In this document: positions 17,314 through 26,660 of the stretch, in pieces
Position numbering within the stretch: the first letter of the stretch is position 1
How the letters are laid out: every line of letters starts with the position of its first letter
Source of the DNA: Candidatus Limnocylindrales bacterium
GTDB lineage: Bacteria > Desulfobacterota > Binatia > UBA1149 > CAITLU01
Length of the DNA stretch: 64,000 bases
Reading direction: 5' to 3'
Assembly (NCBI GenBank): GCA_035626395.1
Contig: DASPNR010000031.1
Coordinates: forward strand, 558,001-622,000
The notes under the pieces: generated by a model
The model's database searches: none
What the model saw: only the letters and a program-made list of their open reading frames with translations
Told to the model about the DNA's origin: nothing
Translations under genes and position numbers: made by a program

Positions 17314-19882
17314 GGCGGCGGTGACGGCAACGCCGCCGTCGTCGCGCGAGCGCGAACCGGCGTCGACGCCCGGGCGGCCGCGACCGCATGAGCACCGCGC
17401 CGCGATCACGCCCACGCCGCCGCCGTGGCTCACGCCGATTGCGGCGGCGTCGGTGTTCGCCGCCGCAGCCATCTATTTCCTTCTCTACCGAAGCTACGGT
17501 TTTCAGGTCGAAGATGAGGGCACGCTCTACTTCCAGCTTGCGCGCTGGGTCTCCGGCCAGCGCCCCTACTTCGACTTCCACACGGGCTACACACCCGGTT
17601 TCTTCGCGACGTTCGGGCGGATCCTGGACGCGGTCGCCTTCGATCTGGCTGCGATGCGCACGGCGCTGGCAATGCTCAACGCGGCCACCGCCTGCGGCCT
17701 GTACGTGATCGCGGCGCGCGTGGTGGGGCCGTTCCTGGCGGTCATCGCGCCGCTGGTGTGGACGGCGTTCCTGCCGGTGCGGCCGGGTGACTTCGCCAGC
17801 TTCAACGTGCCGTATCCGGTGTGGCCGGCCACGGCTGCATGGATCGCGACCGCGCTGTGCATGACCGGATGGGCCGCCCGTGGCGGCAGTCTGCGCCTCC
17901 TGATTGCGGGCGCCGCCGCCAGCTTCGCGTTCGCCAACAAGATCAATGCCGGCGCCTTCGCGCTGGCCGCATGCGTTTGGGCCGTGTGCCTGTTCGCCAA
18001 CGATCGGCGGATGATCGACCGCGTCGCGATGTCGGTCGCCGGCATCGGCATGCTTGCCGGCGTGTGGTTTTCGCTGGGACTGGTCGTCGCGACGGTCGAC
18101 GCGATCGTGCACGTGCTGCCGTGCCTGGCGGTGACGATGGTGGTGCTGACGATCGGGCGCGCCAGTTTGACGACGACGCTGCACGGCGGCGCCACGGCGG
18201 CGCTGCTGTGGCTGGCGGCAGGCTTTGTCCCCTGCACGGCCGTATGGGCGGTGCCGGCGCTGGCGCGGCTCGGCATCGAGGGCTTCGCGCGCGAGGTGCT
18301 GCTGATCGGGTCGGGAGCGGCCGGCCTCTACTACGTCGATCACCCCACGCCACAGACCTACGCCGTGGTCACGACGCTCGCCGCCATCGGCGCTGCCGTC
18401 ACCAGCCGCCTGCTCGCGCGCGGCCATCTTCCGGTGCGGTACGTCGCCGCGGCGGCAATCGCCGCGCTCGCGGCCACGGCGCTGGCGGCGACGCAGTTTG
18501 CGGTCGCGCCCGAAGGTTTTCGCCGCAGCGTGGCATGGCAGCTCGAAAACGCGTCGTTCTGGCTTTCGCCGCTGGCCAACATCGGCGGCATTACGCTGCT
18601 GGCGCTGCGTCTGGCTCGGCCGCGCGCGCGTGCGCCGGAGCGGGCGCTGGCCGCACTGGTGCCGCTGGCGGTGGCGATGTACGTGCAGCTCTTCCCGCGC
18701 TCCGACTTCATGCATCTGATCAACTCGGTGCCGCTGACGCTGGTGGTGGCGGTGGCGCTGCTGGCGCGCGTCATCGACTGGTTCGAGCCGGCCGACGAGC
18801 GCCCCGCCAGCATCGCTCCCGCGCTGCTGCGCACCGGCGTGGTCGCCGCGGTCATGGGCGTGCTCATGATCCGCTTCGGTCTGAACCTGGAGCCGCTGGC
18901 CAAGGTCGCCACCGGCGCCGATGCGCGGCAATGGGCGGTGCAGACCGACCGCATCGCGATATGGGTGGAGGCAGGGGCCTCCGACGACCTCGTCGCGTTC
19001 GGCAGGACGGTCGACTACGTCGCCGCGCATACGCAGCCGGGCGAGACCGCCGTGCAGTTCCCGGCCGTTGCCGGCGCGCTGTACGGCGCATCGCTGCACA
19101 GCCCGGTGCCGCACGACTACTGGTATCCGGGCCGGCCCGATCGCCACGACGAAGCCGCGATGCTCGCAACCATTCGCGAGGCTCCGCCGCGCTACATCGT
19201 CACGCTCAACGACGGCTGGACCTTCTTCATCGGCTCGGCGCAGTATTTCGCCGACGCGGAGGACTTCGCGCGCCGCAACTACGCGCTGGCCGCGCGCTTC
19301 GGCCGCTTCGACGTGCTGGCGCGAAACGACGTTGCGCGCGGGGCGGTCGAGGAGTGGATACCCACGGGCCCCTCGGCCGCGATGATCGAGCCGGAGGTGG
19401 CGCCGCGGCGGCAGGCCGCGCGGCGCTGGTGCGCCGGATTGAAGGCGGCCGACGCACGCGAGGCGCAGCTCCCCGCCGAGCGCGCGAAGGCGATCCTGTT
19501 TCTGCGCGCGCTGCGCGACGGCGGCGACATGCGGGCCGCCGGCTGGCTGCTGGCCGGCTACTTCAGCGGCGACGAGCGGCTGCGCAGCGAGGCCGTCGGA
19601 GCGATGGACGTGGTCGAGCGCGTCTTCACCGCCGCACGGCACCGCTGGGCGGGCGACTTCCGTGCGGCTTCGTTGCGTCCCTTCCTGGAGCCGCACGCCG
19701 ACCGCGCACGCGACCTGCTCGAGCACGGCGACCCGCGCGCGCACCCGTTTGCAAGCGCCATCGTCTCCATCACAAATCCCGGGCTTGCCCGACGGCCAAT
19801 CGTTCATCCGCCGCCGCGCTCGGCCCTGCCGGGCACGCGCGCAGCGCCTGCCGGCGTCGAGCGCGGCGGGCGAGGCACGTAG
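17306..19882 (+). CDS. large GT-C-type membrane protein with C-terminal helical domain
   Basis: An 858-residue protein. A basic, Pro-rich 45-residue N-terminus precedes about 10-12 hydrophobic segments (to about residue 530). Next comes a soluble region of about 330 residues, the last 130 alpha-helical. The first outside loop has FQVEDEGTLYFQLARW and GYTPGFFATF, and later PGDFASFNVPYPVW. The same blocks occur in the minus-strand protein at 35352-38378 (NREDEGTL, FGYTPGVH, PGDFASFNIPYPVW), so the two are paralogues. Acidic residues after the first helix are the usual GT-C signature, suggesting transfer from a polyprenyl-phosphate sugar in the periplasm. It overlaps the upstream GT4 by eight bases and is followed six bases later by the flippase. 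Confidence 0.65.
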   Translation: MDKAAVTATPPSSREREPASTPGRPRPHEHRAAITPTPPPWLTPIAAASVFAAAAIYFLLYRSYGFQVEDEGTLYFQLARWVSGQRPYFDFHTGYTPGFFATFGRILDAVAFDLAAMRTALAMLNAATACGLYVIAARVVGPFLAVIAPLVWTAFLPVRPGDFASFNVPYPVWPATAAWIATALCMTGWAARGGSLRLLIAGAAASFAFANKINAGAFALAACVWAVCLFANDRRMIDRVAMSVAGIGMLAGVWFSLGLVVATVDAIVHVLPCLAVTMVVLTIGRASLTTTLHGGATAALLWLAAGFVPCTAVWAVPALARLGIEGFAREVLLIGSGAAGLYYVDHPTPQTYAVVTTLAAIGAAVTSRLLARGHLPVRYVAAAAIAALAATALAATQFAVAPEGFRRSVAWQLENASFWLSPLANIGGITLLALRLARPRARAPERALAALVPLAVAMYVQLFPRSDFMHLINSVPLTLVVAVALLARVIDWFEPADERPASIAPALLRTGVVAAVMGVLMIRFGLNLEPLAKVATGADARQWAVQTDRIAIWVEAGASDDLVAFGRTVDYVAAHTQPGETAVQFPAVAGALYGASLHSPVPHDYWYPGRPDRHDEAAMLATIREAPPRYIVTLNDGWTFFIGSAQYFADAEDFARRNYALAARFGRFDVLARNDVARGAVEEWIPTGPSAAMIEPEVAPRRQAARRWCAGLKAADAREAQLPAERAKAILFLRALRDGGDMRAAGWLLAGYFSGDERLRSEAVGAMDVVERVFTAARHRWAGDFRAASLRPFLEPHADRARDLLEHGDPRAHPFASAIVSITNPGLARRPIVHPPPRSALPGTRAAPAGVERGGRGT

Positions 19883-19888
19883 AACCTC

Positions 19889-21382
19889 ATGACCGGCACG
19901 ACCGCGACCAGCTCGCCGCCGCATGCAGCGCGCAACGTGGCTCAGCGGGTGTGGTACGGCCTGCTGACGCAGGCGGTGGACAAGGTCCTTCCCGTCCTCA
20001 TCCTGCTCTACCTGGCGCGCGTGCTCGAGCCGGCGGCGTTCGGCGTCTACGCCTTCATCATCGCCTACCTCGCGTTCTTCCAGATCATCTCCGACTACAG
20101 CATCGACACCGTGCTGGTACGCATGATGAGCCAGCAGCCCGACGACCGCGACGAGCTGCTGCGCGCCGGCCTGGCGCTCAAGCTCATGATGTCGCTGGTG
20201 TCGGCCGTGGTCGCCGTGGCCTTCGTCGGCCCAGCGTCGGGGGATCAGACGCCGCCGGTGCTGATGGCGGTGGCGGCGCTCAACCTTCCCACCGCGCTCG
20301 GCGGGGCCTATCGCGCCTGGCAGCGCTCGCGGCTCGAGATCGGCACGCTGTTCCTGCAGGCGGCGCTGCGCGCGACGCTGCTGGCGGGCGGCGTTGTGGT
20401 GGCGGTGTGGAGCGGGGCGGGGCTGGTGGCGATTTTCGCGTCCATGTCGGTGGCCAACCTGCTGACGTTCCTGATCATCGCCGCCAGCATGCGAGGCCGC
20501 GTGCGGCCGGGTTTGAGCTTCGACCCGGCGCGCTGGCGCGCCATCGCCGCGGGCGTCTGGCCGCTGATGGTCAACGCTTTCGCGATGACGCTGAGCCTGC
20601 GCGCGGGGCAGATCCTGCTGATGTCGATGCGCGGGCCGGTCGACGTGGGGCTTCTCGGAGCGGCATCGCGGGTGACCGAGGCGTTCACGCTGCTGCCCGA
20701 AGCGCTGATGATCAGCGTCTACCCGATGATGGCCGACCTGCACAGCCGCGAGTCGCCTGCGCTGCTGCGCACGGCCGCGCGCTCGAGCCGCTATCTGGTG
20801 GCCATCACCGGGCTGCCGGTGGTGGCGTGCGCGGTCGCCGGCCGCGGCATCATGAGCCTGCTCTTCGGGTCCGAGTTCGTGGAGGCCGGTCCGATCCTGT
20901 CGCTGCTGGCGTTCATGGCGCTGCTGAGCGCCACCGGCACGGTGATCCTCAACGTGCTGGTGGCTACGCACGGCGAGCGCGTGCTGTCGCGCAACACGCT
21001 GGCCTTTGCCGCGGTCAACCTGGTGCTGAGCGTGTTGCTGATCCGCAGCCACGGCGCTATCGGTGCGGCTGCGGCCATGCTGGCCACCAGCGCGGCCTCG
21101 CAATTGTCGCTGGCCGTGATTCCTTCGACTCGACAGTACGTACGGGCTGCCCTGGTGCCGGCGCTGCGCGCCTTTGCCGCCGTCGCCATCGCCGTCATTG
21201 CGGGCAAGCTCAGCGGGCTGTCGGCCACGCCTCTGCTCGTGCTGTCGATCCTGGTGTACGTGGCCGCGGCCGCGGTGCTCGGAGTTTTCGGCGCGGACGA
21301 ATGGCGGCTGCTCAAGGCGGTGCGCTCCGGTCCCAAGGTCGCTTCGGTGCCGGCGGCCGAGCAGCGCGGAGACGTCCAGTGA
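19889..21382 (+). CDS. oligosaccharide flippase, Wzx/MOP family
   Basis: A 497-residue polytopic membrane protein with about 12-14 hydrophobic segments. The N-terminus NVAQRVWYGLLTQAVDKVLPVLILLYLARVLEPAAFGVYAF is characteristic of Wzx/RfbX-type polysaccharide flippases in the MATE/MOP superfamily. It should move the undecaprenyl-linked repeat unit built by the upstream glycosyltransferases to the periplasmic face. No Wzy polymerase or ligase is obvious here, though one of the GT-C-like membrane proteins could fill such a role. The stop overlaps the next gene by GTGA. Confidence 0.9.
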   Translation: MTGTTATSSPPHAARNVAQRVWYGLLTQAVDKVLPVLILLYLARVLEPAAFGVYAFIIAYLAFFQIISDYSIDTVLVRMMSQQPDDRDELLRAGLALKLMMSLVSAVVAVAFVGPASGDQTPPVLMAVAALNLPTALGGAYRAWQRSRLEIGTLFLQAALRATLLAGGVVVAVWSGAGLVAIFASMSVANLLTFLIIAASMRGRVRPGLSFDPARWRAIAAGVWPLMVNAFAMTLSLRAGQILLMSMRGPVDVGLLGAASRVTEAFTLLPEALMISVYPMMADLHSRESPALLRTAARSSRYLVAITGLPVVACAVAGRGIMSLLFGSEFVEAGPILSLLAFMALLSATGTVILNVLVATHGERVLSRNTLAFAAVNLVLSVLLIRSHGAIGAAAAMLATSAASQLSLAVIPSTRQYVRAALVPALRAFAAVAIAVIAGKLSGLSATPLLVLSILVYVAAAAVLGVFGADEWRLLKAVRSGPKVASVPAAEQRGDVQ

Positions 21383-22290
21383 GCGGGCCGGGCGAGCGCT
21401 TGCCGTGCAACCTTTGCGGCAGCCGCATCCAGCGTCTGTTCCACGACCAGGGCTACCGGCGCGTCGTCGAGTGTCAGGTGTGCGGGCTCGTCTTCGTCGA
21501 CCCGATGCCCAACGCGCAGGAGAAGGCCGAAATGGAGCGGCTGGCCTACGAAGGCGAGCTTTTGCCGGAGGTCGCCGATTTCTTCCGCAACTGCCACCGC
21601 GACTTCCAGGACGACCCGGTCATCGGTGCCTTTCGCAACGGCCTGCTGTGGATGGGGCTGCACCGCACGCCCGGCAAGCTGCTCGACGTCGGGCCCGGCA
21701 CCGGGATCTTCCTGTACCTCGCGCAGAAGGAGTTCGGCTGGGAGCCGCACGGGATCGACATCTGCGACGAGAGCGCCGTCAAGGCGCGGGAGGAGTTCGG
21801 CATCCGGCTGACCGTCGGCGACTTCAACACGTATGCCTGGGAGCCCGGGTCCTTCGATGCCGTGACGATGCTCGACATGCTCGAGCACACCATCGATCCG
21901 CTGGCTTCCCTTACGCGGGCCTACGAGCTGCTGCGGCCGGGCGGCGTGCTGTACGTGGCCGTGCCCAATCAGCACTGTCTGATGACGATGATCCTGGACG
22001 AGTACATCCGCCTGGGCCTGCCCGGCGCGCGCTTCTTCCAGGACCGCCTCTACGTGCCGCCGCACGTCTACTACTTCCAGCCGCGCACGCTGCGGCGGAT
22101 CCTCGAGCGGGCGGGCTTCGAGATCGTCGGCGTGCGCAGCGGCAACGTCTATCTCGGCCGCTATCGGCTGCCGCTGTGGATGCGCATACCGATGGAAGTG
22201 GTGCTGCAGACCGGCAACGTCTTCGGCATGGGGGCCAAGGTGATGGCGCTGGCGCGCAAGCCGGAAGGGGAGGCGGGGCGCGTCGGATGA
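21379..22290 (+). CDS. class I SAM-dependent methyltransferase with N-terminal zinc ribbon
   Basis: A 303-residue protein. The first 45 residues contain two CxxC pairs (LPCNLCGSR and ECQVCGLVF) that should bind zinc. The Rossmann methyltransferase domain follows with LLDVGPGTGIFLYLA (SAM motif I), IDICDESA and LDMLEHTIDPLASL. This zinc-ribbon plus methyltransferase layout is common in glycan and natural-product clusters. A methyl group added to a sugar or to the chain end is the likely job, given its position after the flippase. The GTG start at 21379 overlaps the flippase stop. Its own stop overlaps the start of corA by ATGA. Confidence 0.82.
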   Translation: MSGPGERLPCNLCGSRIQRLFHDQGYRRVVECQVCGLVFVDPMPNAQEKAEMERLAYEGELLPEVADFFRNCHRDFQDDPVIGAFRNGLLWMGLHRTPGKLLDVGPGTGIFLYLAQKEFGWEPHGIDICDESAVKAREEFGIRLTVGDFNTYAWEPGSFDAVTMLDMLEHTIDPLASLTRAYELLRPGGVLYVAVPNQHCLMTMILDEYIRLGLPGARFFQDRLYVPPHVYYFQPRTLRRILERAGFEIVGVRSGNVYLGRYRLPLWMRIPMEVVLQTGNVFGMGAKVMALARKPEGEAGRVG

Positions 22291-23258
22291 TACGCGCGGC
22301 CATCTCGCGCAGCGCCGGCGCGCCGGCGCTGCCGGTTCCCTTCGCGGAAGCCGCCGCGGCGGCCATCGCAGCCGAAGATGCGTCGCAGGTGGTGTGGGTG
22401 GACGCGAGCGCGTGCAGCACGGAAGAGTTCGCGCTGCTCGAGAAGAGCTTCGGGCTGCATCCGCTGACGGTCGAGGACCTGCGCCACCGCAACCAGCGAG
22501 CCAAGCTCGAGGAGTTTCCCGGCTACCTGTTCCTGGTCGTGCACTGGTTCCGCACCATCGAAGCGACGATCAAGCCGGACGAGGTGCACTGCGTGCTCGG
22601 CCGCAACTGGCTCGTCACCGTATGCGACCGCGAGGGCGTCGAGCCGATCGAGCAGGCCTGGGCAGGCTTCCTGCGCGGCCGCGTGCGCCAGCCCGCCGGC
22701 GCCGACGGCGAGCTGTATCGCGTGCTCGACCATCTGGTGGACTCGCACGTGCCGGTGCTGACCAGGTTCGAGGACCGCCTCGAGCGCCTCAGCGAAGCGG
22801 TGACGAGCAACGGCAACCACGGAGAGATCGAGCGCATCGTCAGCGTGCGCCGCGCGCTCGTGCGCTTTCGCCGTGCGCTGGCGCCGCAGCGCGACGTGCT
22901 GACGTCTCTGGCCAGGCGCGAGCACGCGCTGGTCAACGAGCGCACGCTGCTGTACTTCCGGGATGTCTCCGATCACCTGCAGCGCGAATACGAGACCATC
23001 GAATCGCTGCGCGAGCTGGCGCAGAGCGTGATGGAGGTGGAGCTGGCGGTCAGCGAGCGCAGGCAGAGCCAGGTCGTCCAGCGGCTGACGGTGATCTCGA
23101 CGATCTTCCTGCCCCTGAACTTCGTCACCGGCTTCTTCGGCATGAACTTCACGCACATGCCCTTCGACGACGACCGCTTCCTCCTCGGCGCCATGATCTC
23201 GATGGTCACGCTGCCGACGGCGCTCGTCCTCCTGTTTCAGCGCCGCCGCTGGATCTGA
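22287..23258 (+). CDS. corA: CorA-type magnesium/divalent metal transporter
   Basis: A 323-residue inner-membrane channel. It has a large N-terminal cytoplasmic domain (LLEKSFGLHPLTVEDLRHRNQRAKLEEF is typical). A long stalk helix carries RRQSQVVQRLTVISTIFLPLNFVTGFFGMNF, and a second C-terminal helix ends in basic residues (QRRRWI). The conserved GMN pore-entrance motif is present as GFFGMNF. CorA assembles as a pentamer and passes Mg2+, with Co2+ or Ni2+ as alternatives. It is joined to the methyltransferase by an ATGA overlap although the functions look unrelated, so it may simply be carried on the glycan transcript. It converges with the minus-strand gene ending at 23265. Confidence 0.9.
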   Translation: MIRAAISRSAGAPALPVPFAEAAAAAIAAEDASQVVWVDASACSTEEFALLEKSFGLHPLTVEDLRHRNQRAKLEEFPGYLFLVVHWFRTIEATIKPDEVHCVLGRNWLVTVCDREGVEPIEQAWAGFLRGRVRQPAGADGELYRVLDHLVDSHVPVLTRFEDRLERLSEAVTSNGNHGEIERIVSVRRALVRFRRALAPQRDVLTSLARREHALVNERTLLYFRDVSDHLQREYETIESLRELAQSVMEVELAVSERRQSQVVQRLTVISTIFLPLNFVTGFFGMNFTHMPFDDDRFLLGAMISMVTLPTALVLLFQRRRWI

Positions 23259-23264
23259 CCGCAA

Positions 23265-23891
23265 TCAGTCGGCAACCAGGGGGAGCAGCTTGACCACGTC
23301 CGGCCTGTTCTTGAAGTTGTCTTCGATGATCAGGCGCATGTTGCGGCGGACGTAGTCGCGCGACGGCTCCAGGATCGCGATGGGGCGGCGCGAGGCGATG
23401 TTCATGTCGTCGCCGCCGTCTTCGAGCTTGAACTCCGACAGCACCACCGCCGCCGCATCTTTGGACAGGATGAACTCGATCAGCAGCTTCTGGCGCTGGT
23501 CGGCGTTGCGGTCGAGCTGCGGCACCTCGGCCCACAGCTCCTGTTGCGCCGCCTCGAGCGCCGCCAGGTAGCGCAGCGAGTCCTCGTGCCCCGGCTGTCC
23601 CGGCGGCCAGTTCGGCTGCTCCTTCTGGCGGACCTCGGCCACCACGCGCCGCATGAGCTTGGTGTTCAGCGCAGTGGCGACGACGTCCGTATCGCCGCGC
23701 CGCACCACGCGGACCTCACCGACCTTGCGCGCCGGATCGGGCACGACGACGCGCTGGAGGATCCGCTCGCCGGCGGCATCCAGCAGAGGCGCGATGTGCG
23801 GCGGCACCGCCACGTCGCTCGCACCGGCAGCGCGCGCTGCACCGACGGCCACCAGCAGCACGACCAGCCGAAGCCCGCGAACACCCCTCAC
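23265..23891 (-). CDS. exported protein of unknown function, coupled to RND exporter
   Basis: A 208-residue protein with an N-terminal hydrophobic signal (LRLVVLLVAVGAARAAG). The mature part is charged and mostly helical, with no transmembrane segments and no cysteines. I recognise no domain. The GTG at 23891 overlaps the stop of the RND exporter gene (GTGA on the minus strand), which fixes the start and argues for co-translation. It is the last gene of a three-gene unit: exported orphan (26144), RND exporter (23888), this protein. A periplasmic partner or cargo-handling role for the exporter is inferred from position only. Confidence 0.72.
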   Translation of the reverse strand: MRGVRGLRLVVLLVAVGAARAAGASDVAVPPHIAPLLDAAGERILQRVVVPDPARKVGEVRVVRRGDTDVVATALNTKLMRRVVAEVRQKEQPNWPPGQPGHEDSLRYLAALEAAQQELWAEVPQLDRNADQRQKLLIEFILSKDAAAVVLSEFKLEDGGDDMNIASRRPIAILEPSRDYVRRNMRLIIEDNFKNRPDVVKLLPLVAD

Positions 23892-26140
23892 CGCCGCTTC
23901 CTCCGATCCGTGGCGATCAGCGAGGCCGGCGTGACGAATACGTCGCAGAGCATGGCGGTGATCATCGTCAACCCCGTCAGCAGCGAGAAGTAGACGGTCG
24001 GCTTGAAGCTGCCGAAGCAACCGACCCAGAAACCGAACACGAGAAAGAGATTGTTGACCACCAGCGCGCTGCCGATCCCGGTCGTCGTGCGCCGCACCGC
24101 CTCCACCGCATCGCCGCGATACTCGTCGCGGTATTCGGCCAGGTAGTGGATCGTATCGTCGACGACCAGGCCGATCACGGCCGAGGCGATCATGGCCGTG
24201 CCGGTGCTGAGATCGATGCCGAAGAAGCCCATCATGCCGCCGGTCCAGAACAGCGGCATGATGTTGGGCGCCAGCGAAATCAACGTCAGCTCCAGCGACC
24301 CGAACAGCAGCGCGATGGCGACGAAAACGGCGGCGCAGCCGGTGACGAAGCTGCGCACCAGGTCGAGGACGAGGCGATTGGAGTCCTGCGAGATCGTGTA
24401 GAAGGCCCCGGTCGGCGTCAGCTCGTACTGCTCGCCGAAGATCGCACGGCCCTCCTCGGTGATCTCGTCGGCCAGCGGCGCCGACACCGCCGTCCCCACC
24501 GCATGCATGCGCACGCTGACGCGCACGTGGCGCAGGTCGCGGGTGATCAGCTTGTCCAGCAGCGAGCGATCCTCGGCCGCTTCCAGAAGATCGAACAGGT
24601 AACGGGTGTCGCGCTCGTCCTGCGGAAGGGTGAGCCCTTCGCTCCTGTTCTCGGCGCGATGAAGCTGGCGCAGCGCCGCCAGGACACTGGTCGTGCCGGT
24701 CACCGGTTCCTTGGCCTTGGCCGCCGCCTCGAAGCGCTCCAGGCGCGCGACGTCCTGCAGCGAGTTCATCGGCTGTCCGTCGCGGCGCCGGATCATGAAG
24801 TCGAGGATGCTGGCGCCGGTCAGGTGCTCGTCGATGAAGAGCGTGTCGCGGTGCAGCGGCGCGTCTTCCTGGAGAAAGCGCACGAGGTCGGTGTTGACCC
24901 GCATGAGCGGAAGGCCGAGCAGCGAAACGACCGTGATGATCGCGAACACGGACAGCACCAGGCGCGTGCGCTGCGCGGTGATCTCCGCCGTCCACTGGAG
25001 GAAGCGGCGCAGCAGCGGATGCTGTGGCACCTCCACGTGCTGCGCCTGCGCGGGGAGGAACGTCAGTCCCACCGGCACCAGCGTGATGCCGACGACGAAC
25101 GACAGCAGCACGCCGATGGCCGCGAACAATCCGAACTGCCGCACCGCCGGCAATTCCGCCACCAGCAGGGAGCCGAGCCCGAGCGCCGTGGTGATCGAGC
25201 AGAAGAAGCAGGGGAAGCCCATGCGCCGTACCGCCGCCATCGTACGCTCCAGCGGCGAAAGCGACGCCGGCGTTCGCAGCCATGCCTGCACCAGGTGCAT
25301 GCTGACCGCCACCGACAGAACCATGATGACGGGCGGCAGCAGGGCCGTGATGGCATTGAGCTGCAGGCCGGCCAGGCCGTAGATGCCGAGCGTGATGCCC
25401 ACGCTGATGCCCGTCACCGCCAGCGGCAGCACCACGCCGAGCACGTTGCGGAAGAACAGCGCCAGCATCGTTCCCAGCAGGACGACCGCGACGGGCATGA
25501 GGATGCGACGGTCGCGGTCGACGTAAACCGCCACGTCGTGCTTCTGCACGGCGATGCCGGTCAAATGCATCGTGACGCCGTCGCGCGTGCGCTCGTTCAT
25601 CAGGGAGCGGAGCTCGGCGATCAGCCGGCTGCGGTACTCGTCGTCGCCGGGACGGTCCTCGATCTCGAGGATGATGCCGGCGGTGCGGCGGTCGCCCGAG
25701 ATCAGCCAGCCGGTGAAATCGGGGTTTCGTTGCAGCGACGCATGCGCCTGCTCCCGCACCGACGGCGCATCGAGCGGACGCGGGATCAGCGGGGCCTCGA
25801 CGGCGCCGATGTCGCCGCTGACGAGCTGCTTGGCATTGGTCAGGCTGAACACGCGTCGCACGCCGGCCAGGGTGCCAACGTGGGTGGTGATCTCGTCGAG
25901 GCGCAAAAGCCCCTCCGGCTCGAGGAGCGCCGGGTCGTGCACGGCCAGCAGAAGATCTTCGTCGCTGCCGAAAAGCTGGCGGAAGCGCTCGTAGGCGGCG
26001 AGCTGCTCGGGGTTGCGCGTGTTCAGCGACTGGTTGTCCTTCTCGATGCCGACGCGCGCGGCGTGGAAGCCGAAGAACGCCACTACTGCGGCGAGCAGCG
26101 CCAGAAACGGGAAGCGCCCGCGCGTGAGCAGCCAGCGCAT
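23888..26140 (-). CDS. RND superfamily exporter (MMPL/SSD-type)
   Basis: A 750-residue inner-membrane protein with the RND duplication: one N-terminal helix, a periplasmic domain, five helices, then the same again. The N-terminus is MRWLLTRGRFPFLALLAAVVAFFGF. The second half has the acidic transmembrane motif GLVVDDTIHYLAEYRDEYRG seen in MMPL/HpnN-like exporters; the first half has a matching segment around VAVSMHLVQAW where the acidic pair is absent. This family moves lipids or hydrophobic molecules across the periplasm rather than drugs. At 750 residues it is shorter than tripartite RND pumps. It starts three bases after the stop of one exported orphan and overlaps the next, so the three genes form an operon. 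Confidence 0.85.
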   Translation of the reverse strand: MRWLLTRGRFPFLALLAAVVAFFGFHAARVGIEKDNQSLNTRNPEQLAAYERFRQLFGSDEDLLLAVHDPALLEPEGLLRLDEITTHVGTLAGVRRVFSLTNAKQLVSGDIGAVEAPLIPRPLDAPSVREQAHASLQRNPDFTGWLISGDRRTAGIILEIEDRPGDDEYRSRLIAELRSLMNERTRDGVTMHLTGIAVQKHDVAVYVDRDRRILMPVAVVLLGTMLALFFRNVLGVVLPLAVTGISVGITLGIYGLAGLQLNAITALLPPVIMVLSVAVSMHLVQAWLRTPASLSPLERTMAAVRRMGFPCFFCSITTALGLGSLLVAELPAVRQFGLFAAIGVLLSFVVGITLVPVGLTFLPAQAQHVEVPQHPLLRRFLQWTAEITAQRTRLVLSVFAIITVVSLLGLPLMRVNTDLVRFLQEDAPLHRDTLFIDEHLTGASILDFMIRRRDGQPMNSLQDVARLERFEAAAKAKEPVTGTTSVLAALRQLHRAENRSEGLTLPQDERDTRYLFDLLEAAEDRSLLDKLITRDLRHVRVSVRMHAVGTAVSAPLADEITEEGRAIFGEQYELTPTGAFYTISQDSNRLVLDLVRSFVTGCAAVFVAIALLFGSLELTLISLAPNIMPLFWTGGMMGFFGIDLSTGTAMIASAVIGLVVDDTIHYLAEYRDEYRGDAVEAVRRTTTGIGSALVVNNLFLVFGFWVGCFGSFKPTVYFSLLTGLTMITAMLCDVFVTPASLIATDRRKRR

Positions 26141-26143
26141 CGT

Positions 26144-26569
26144 CTAGCGCGCGGCCTCCGAGGAAGTGGCGGGAGAGGTCCGTGCCGCTCGCGTACGCAG
26201 CCGCTCCTGGTCGAAGCTGATTGCCGGTTCCTCTCCCAGCGCCGCATCGTAGACGAGCCGGGCAACCCAGCGCCCGTCGGCCGCATGCGCCTCGGTCTCG
26301 GTCACGTAAATGTGGATGAGGATCTCACTGGCGGCGTCGCGGTAGAGAAAGCCGGTGCGTGCGCGCGCCCGATCGAGGCGATCGAGCATCTCCTCCCGGA
26401 TCGTCGCCTCGTCGGCGGGGCCAGTCACCAGCACGTGCTGCACGATGCTGGTCTTCTCGCGCCCATCGGTGGTGCTCTGGTTCATCGTGCGAAAGCGGGT
26501 CTGCGCCAGGGCTGCCCCGCAGCAGGCGAGGACGACGGCGACGGCCACGGCGACGCGCAGCGACGACAT
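26144..26569 (-). CDS. small exported protein of unknown function upstream of RND exporter
   Basis: A 141-residue protein with a signal peptide (LRVAVAVAVVLACCGAALA, cleavage before QTRFRTM). The mature domain is about 120 residues and looks mixed alpha/beta (SIVQHVLVTGPADEATIREE, then SEILIHIYVTETEAHA), and ends in a disordered Thr/Ser/Arg tail. I recognise no family. The ATG at 26569 is chosen because it begins the signal peptide; the frame stays open upstream without domain content. It is first in the three-gene RND unit, three bases before the exporter. A periplasmic accessory role is inferred. Confidence 0.7.
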   Translation of the reverse strand: MSSLRVAVAVAVVLACCGAALAQTRFRTMNQSTTDGREKTSIVQHVLVTGPADEATIREEMLDRLDRARARTGFLYRDAASEILIHIYVTETEAHAADGRWVARLVYDAALGEEPAISFDQERLRTRAARTSPATSSEAAR

Positions 26570-26660
26570 CAGCAGCACCAGAACGCTGCGAACGATTGCA
26601 TTTCGGGGAAGGCCAGGCGCAAGCGCGCATGATGACAGAAGCCGCGGCAAATCTCTTCCG

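Noticed and set aside
17249..21103. A 1284-codon open frame on the minus strand
   Set aside because: It runs antisense to the GT-C and flippase genes, its translation is rich in Arg, Gln, His and Gly with no domain or membrane pattern, and it is explained by high third-position GC in the real genes.
17821..21378. Long plus-strand frame preceding the zinc-ribbon methyltransferase
   Set aside because: It is an out-of-frame reading of the GT-C and flippase genes; the conserved methyltransferase begins at the GTG overlapping the flippase stop.
24146..26632. An 828-codon plus-strand frame
   Set aside because: It is antisense to the RND exporter, whose domain structure and transmembrane pattern are clear.
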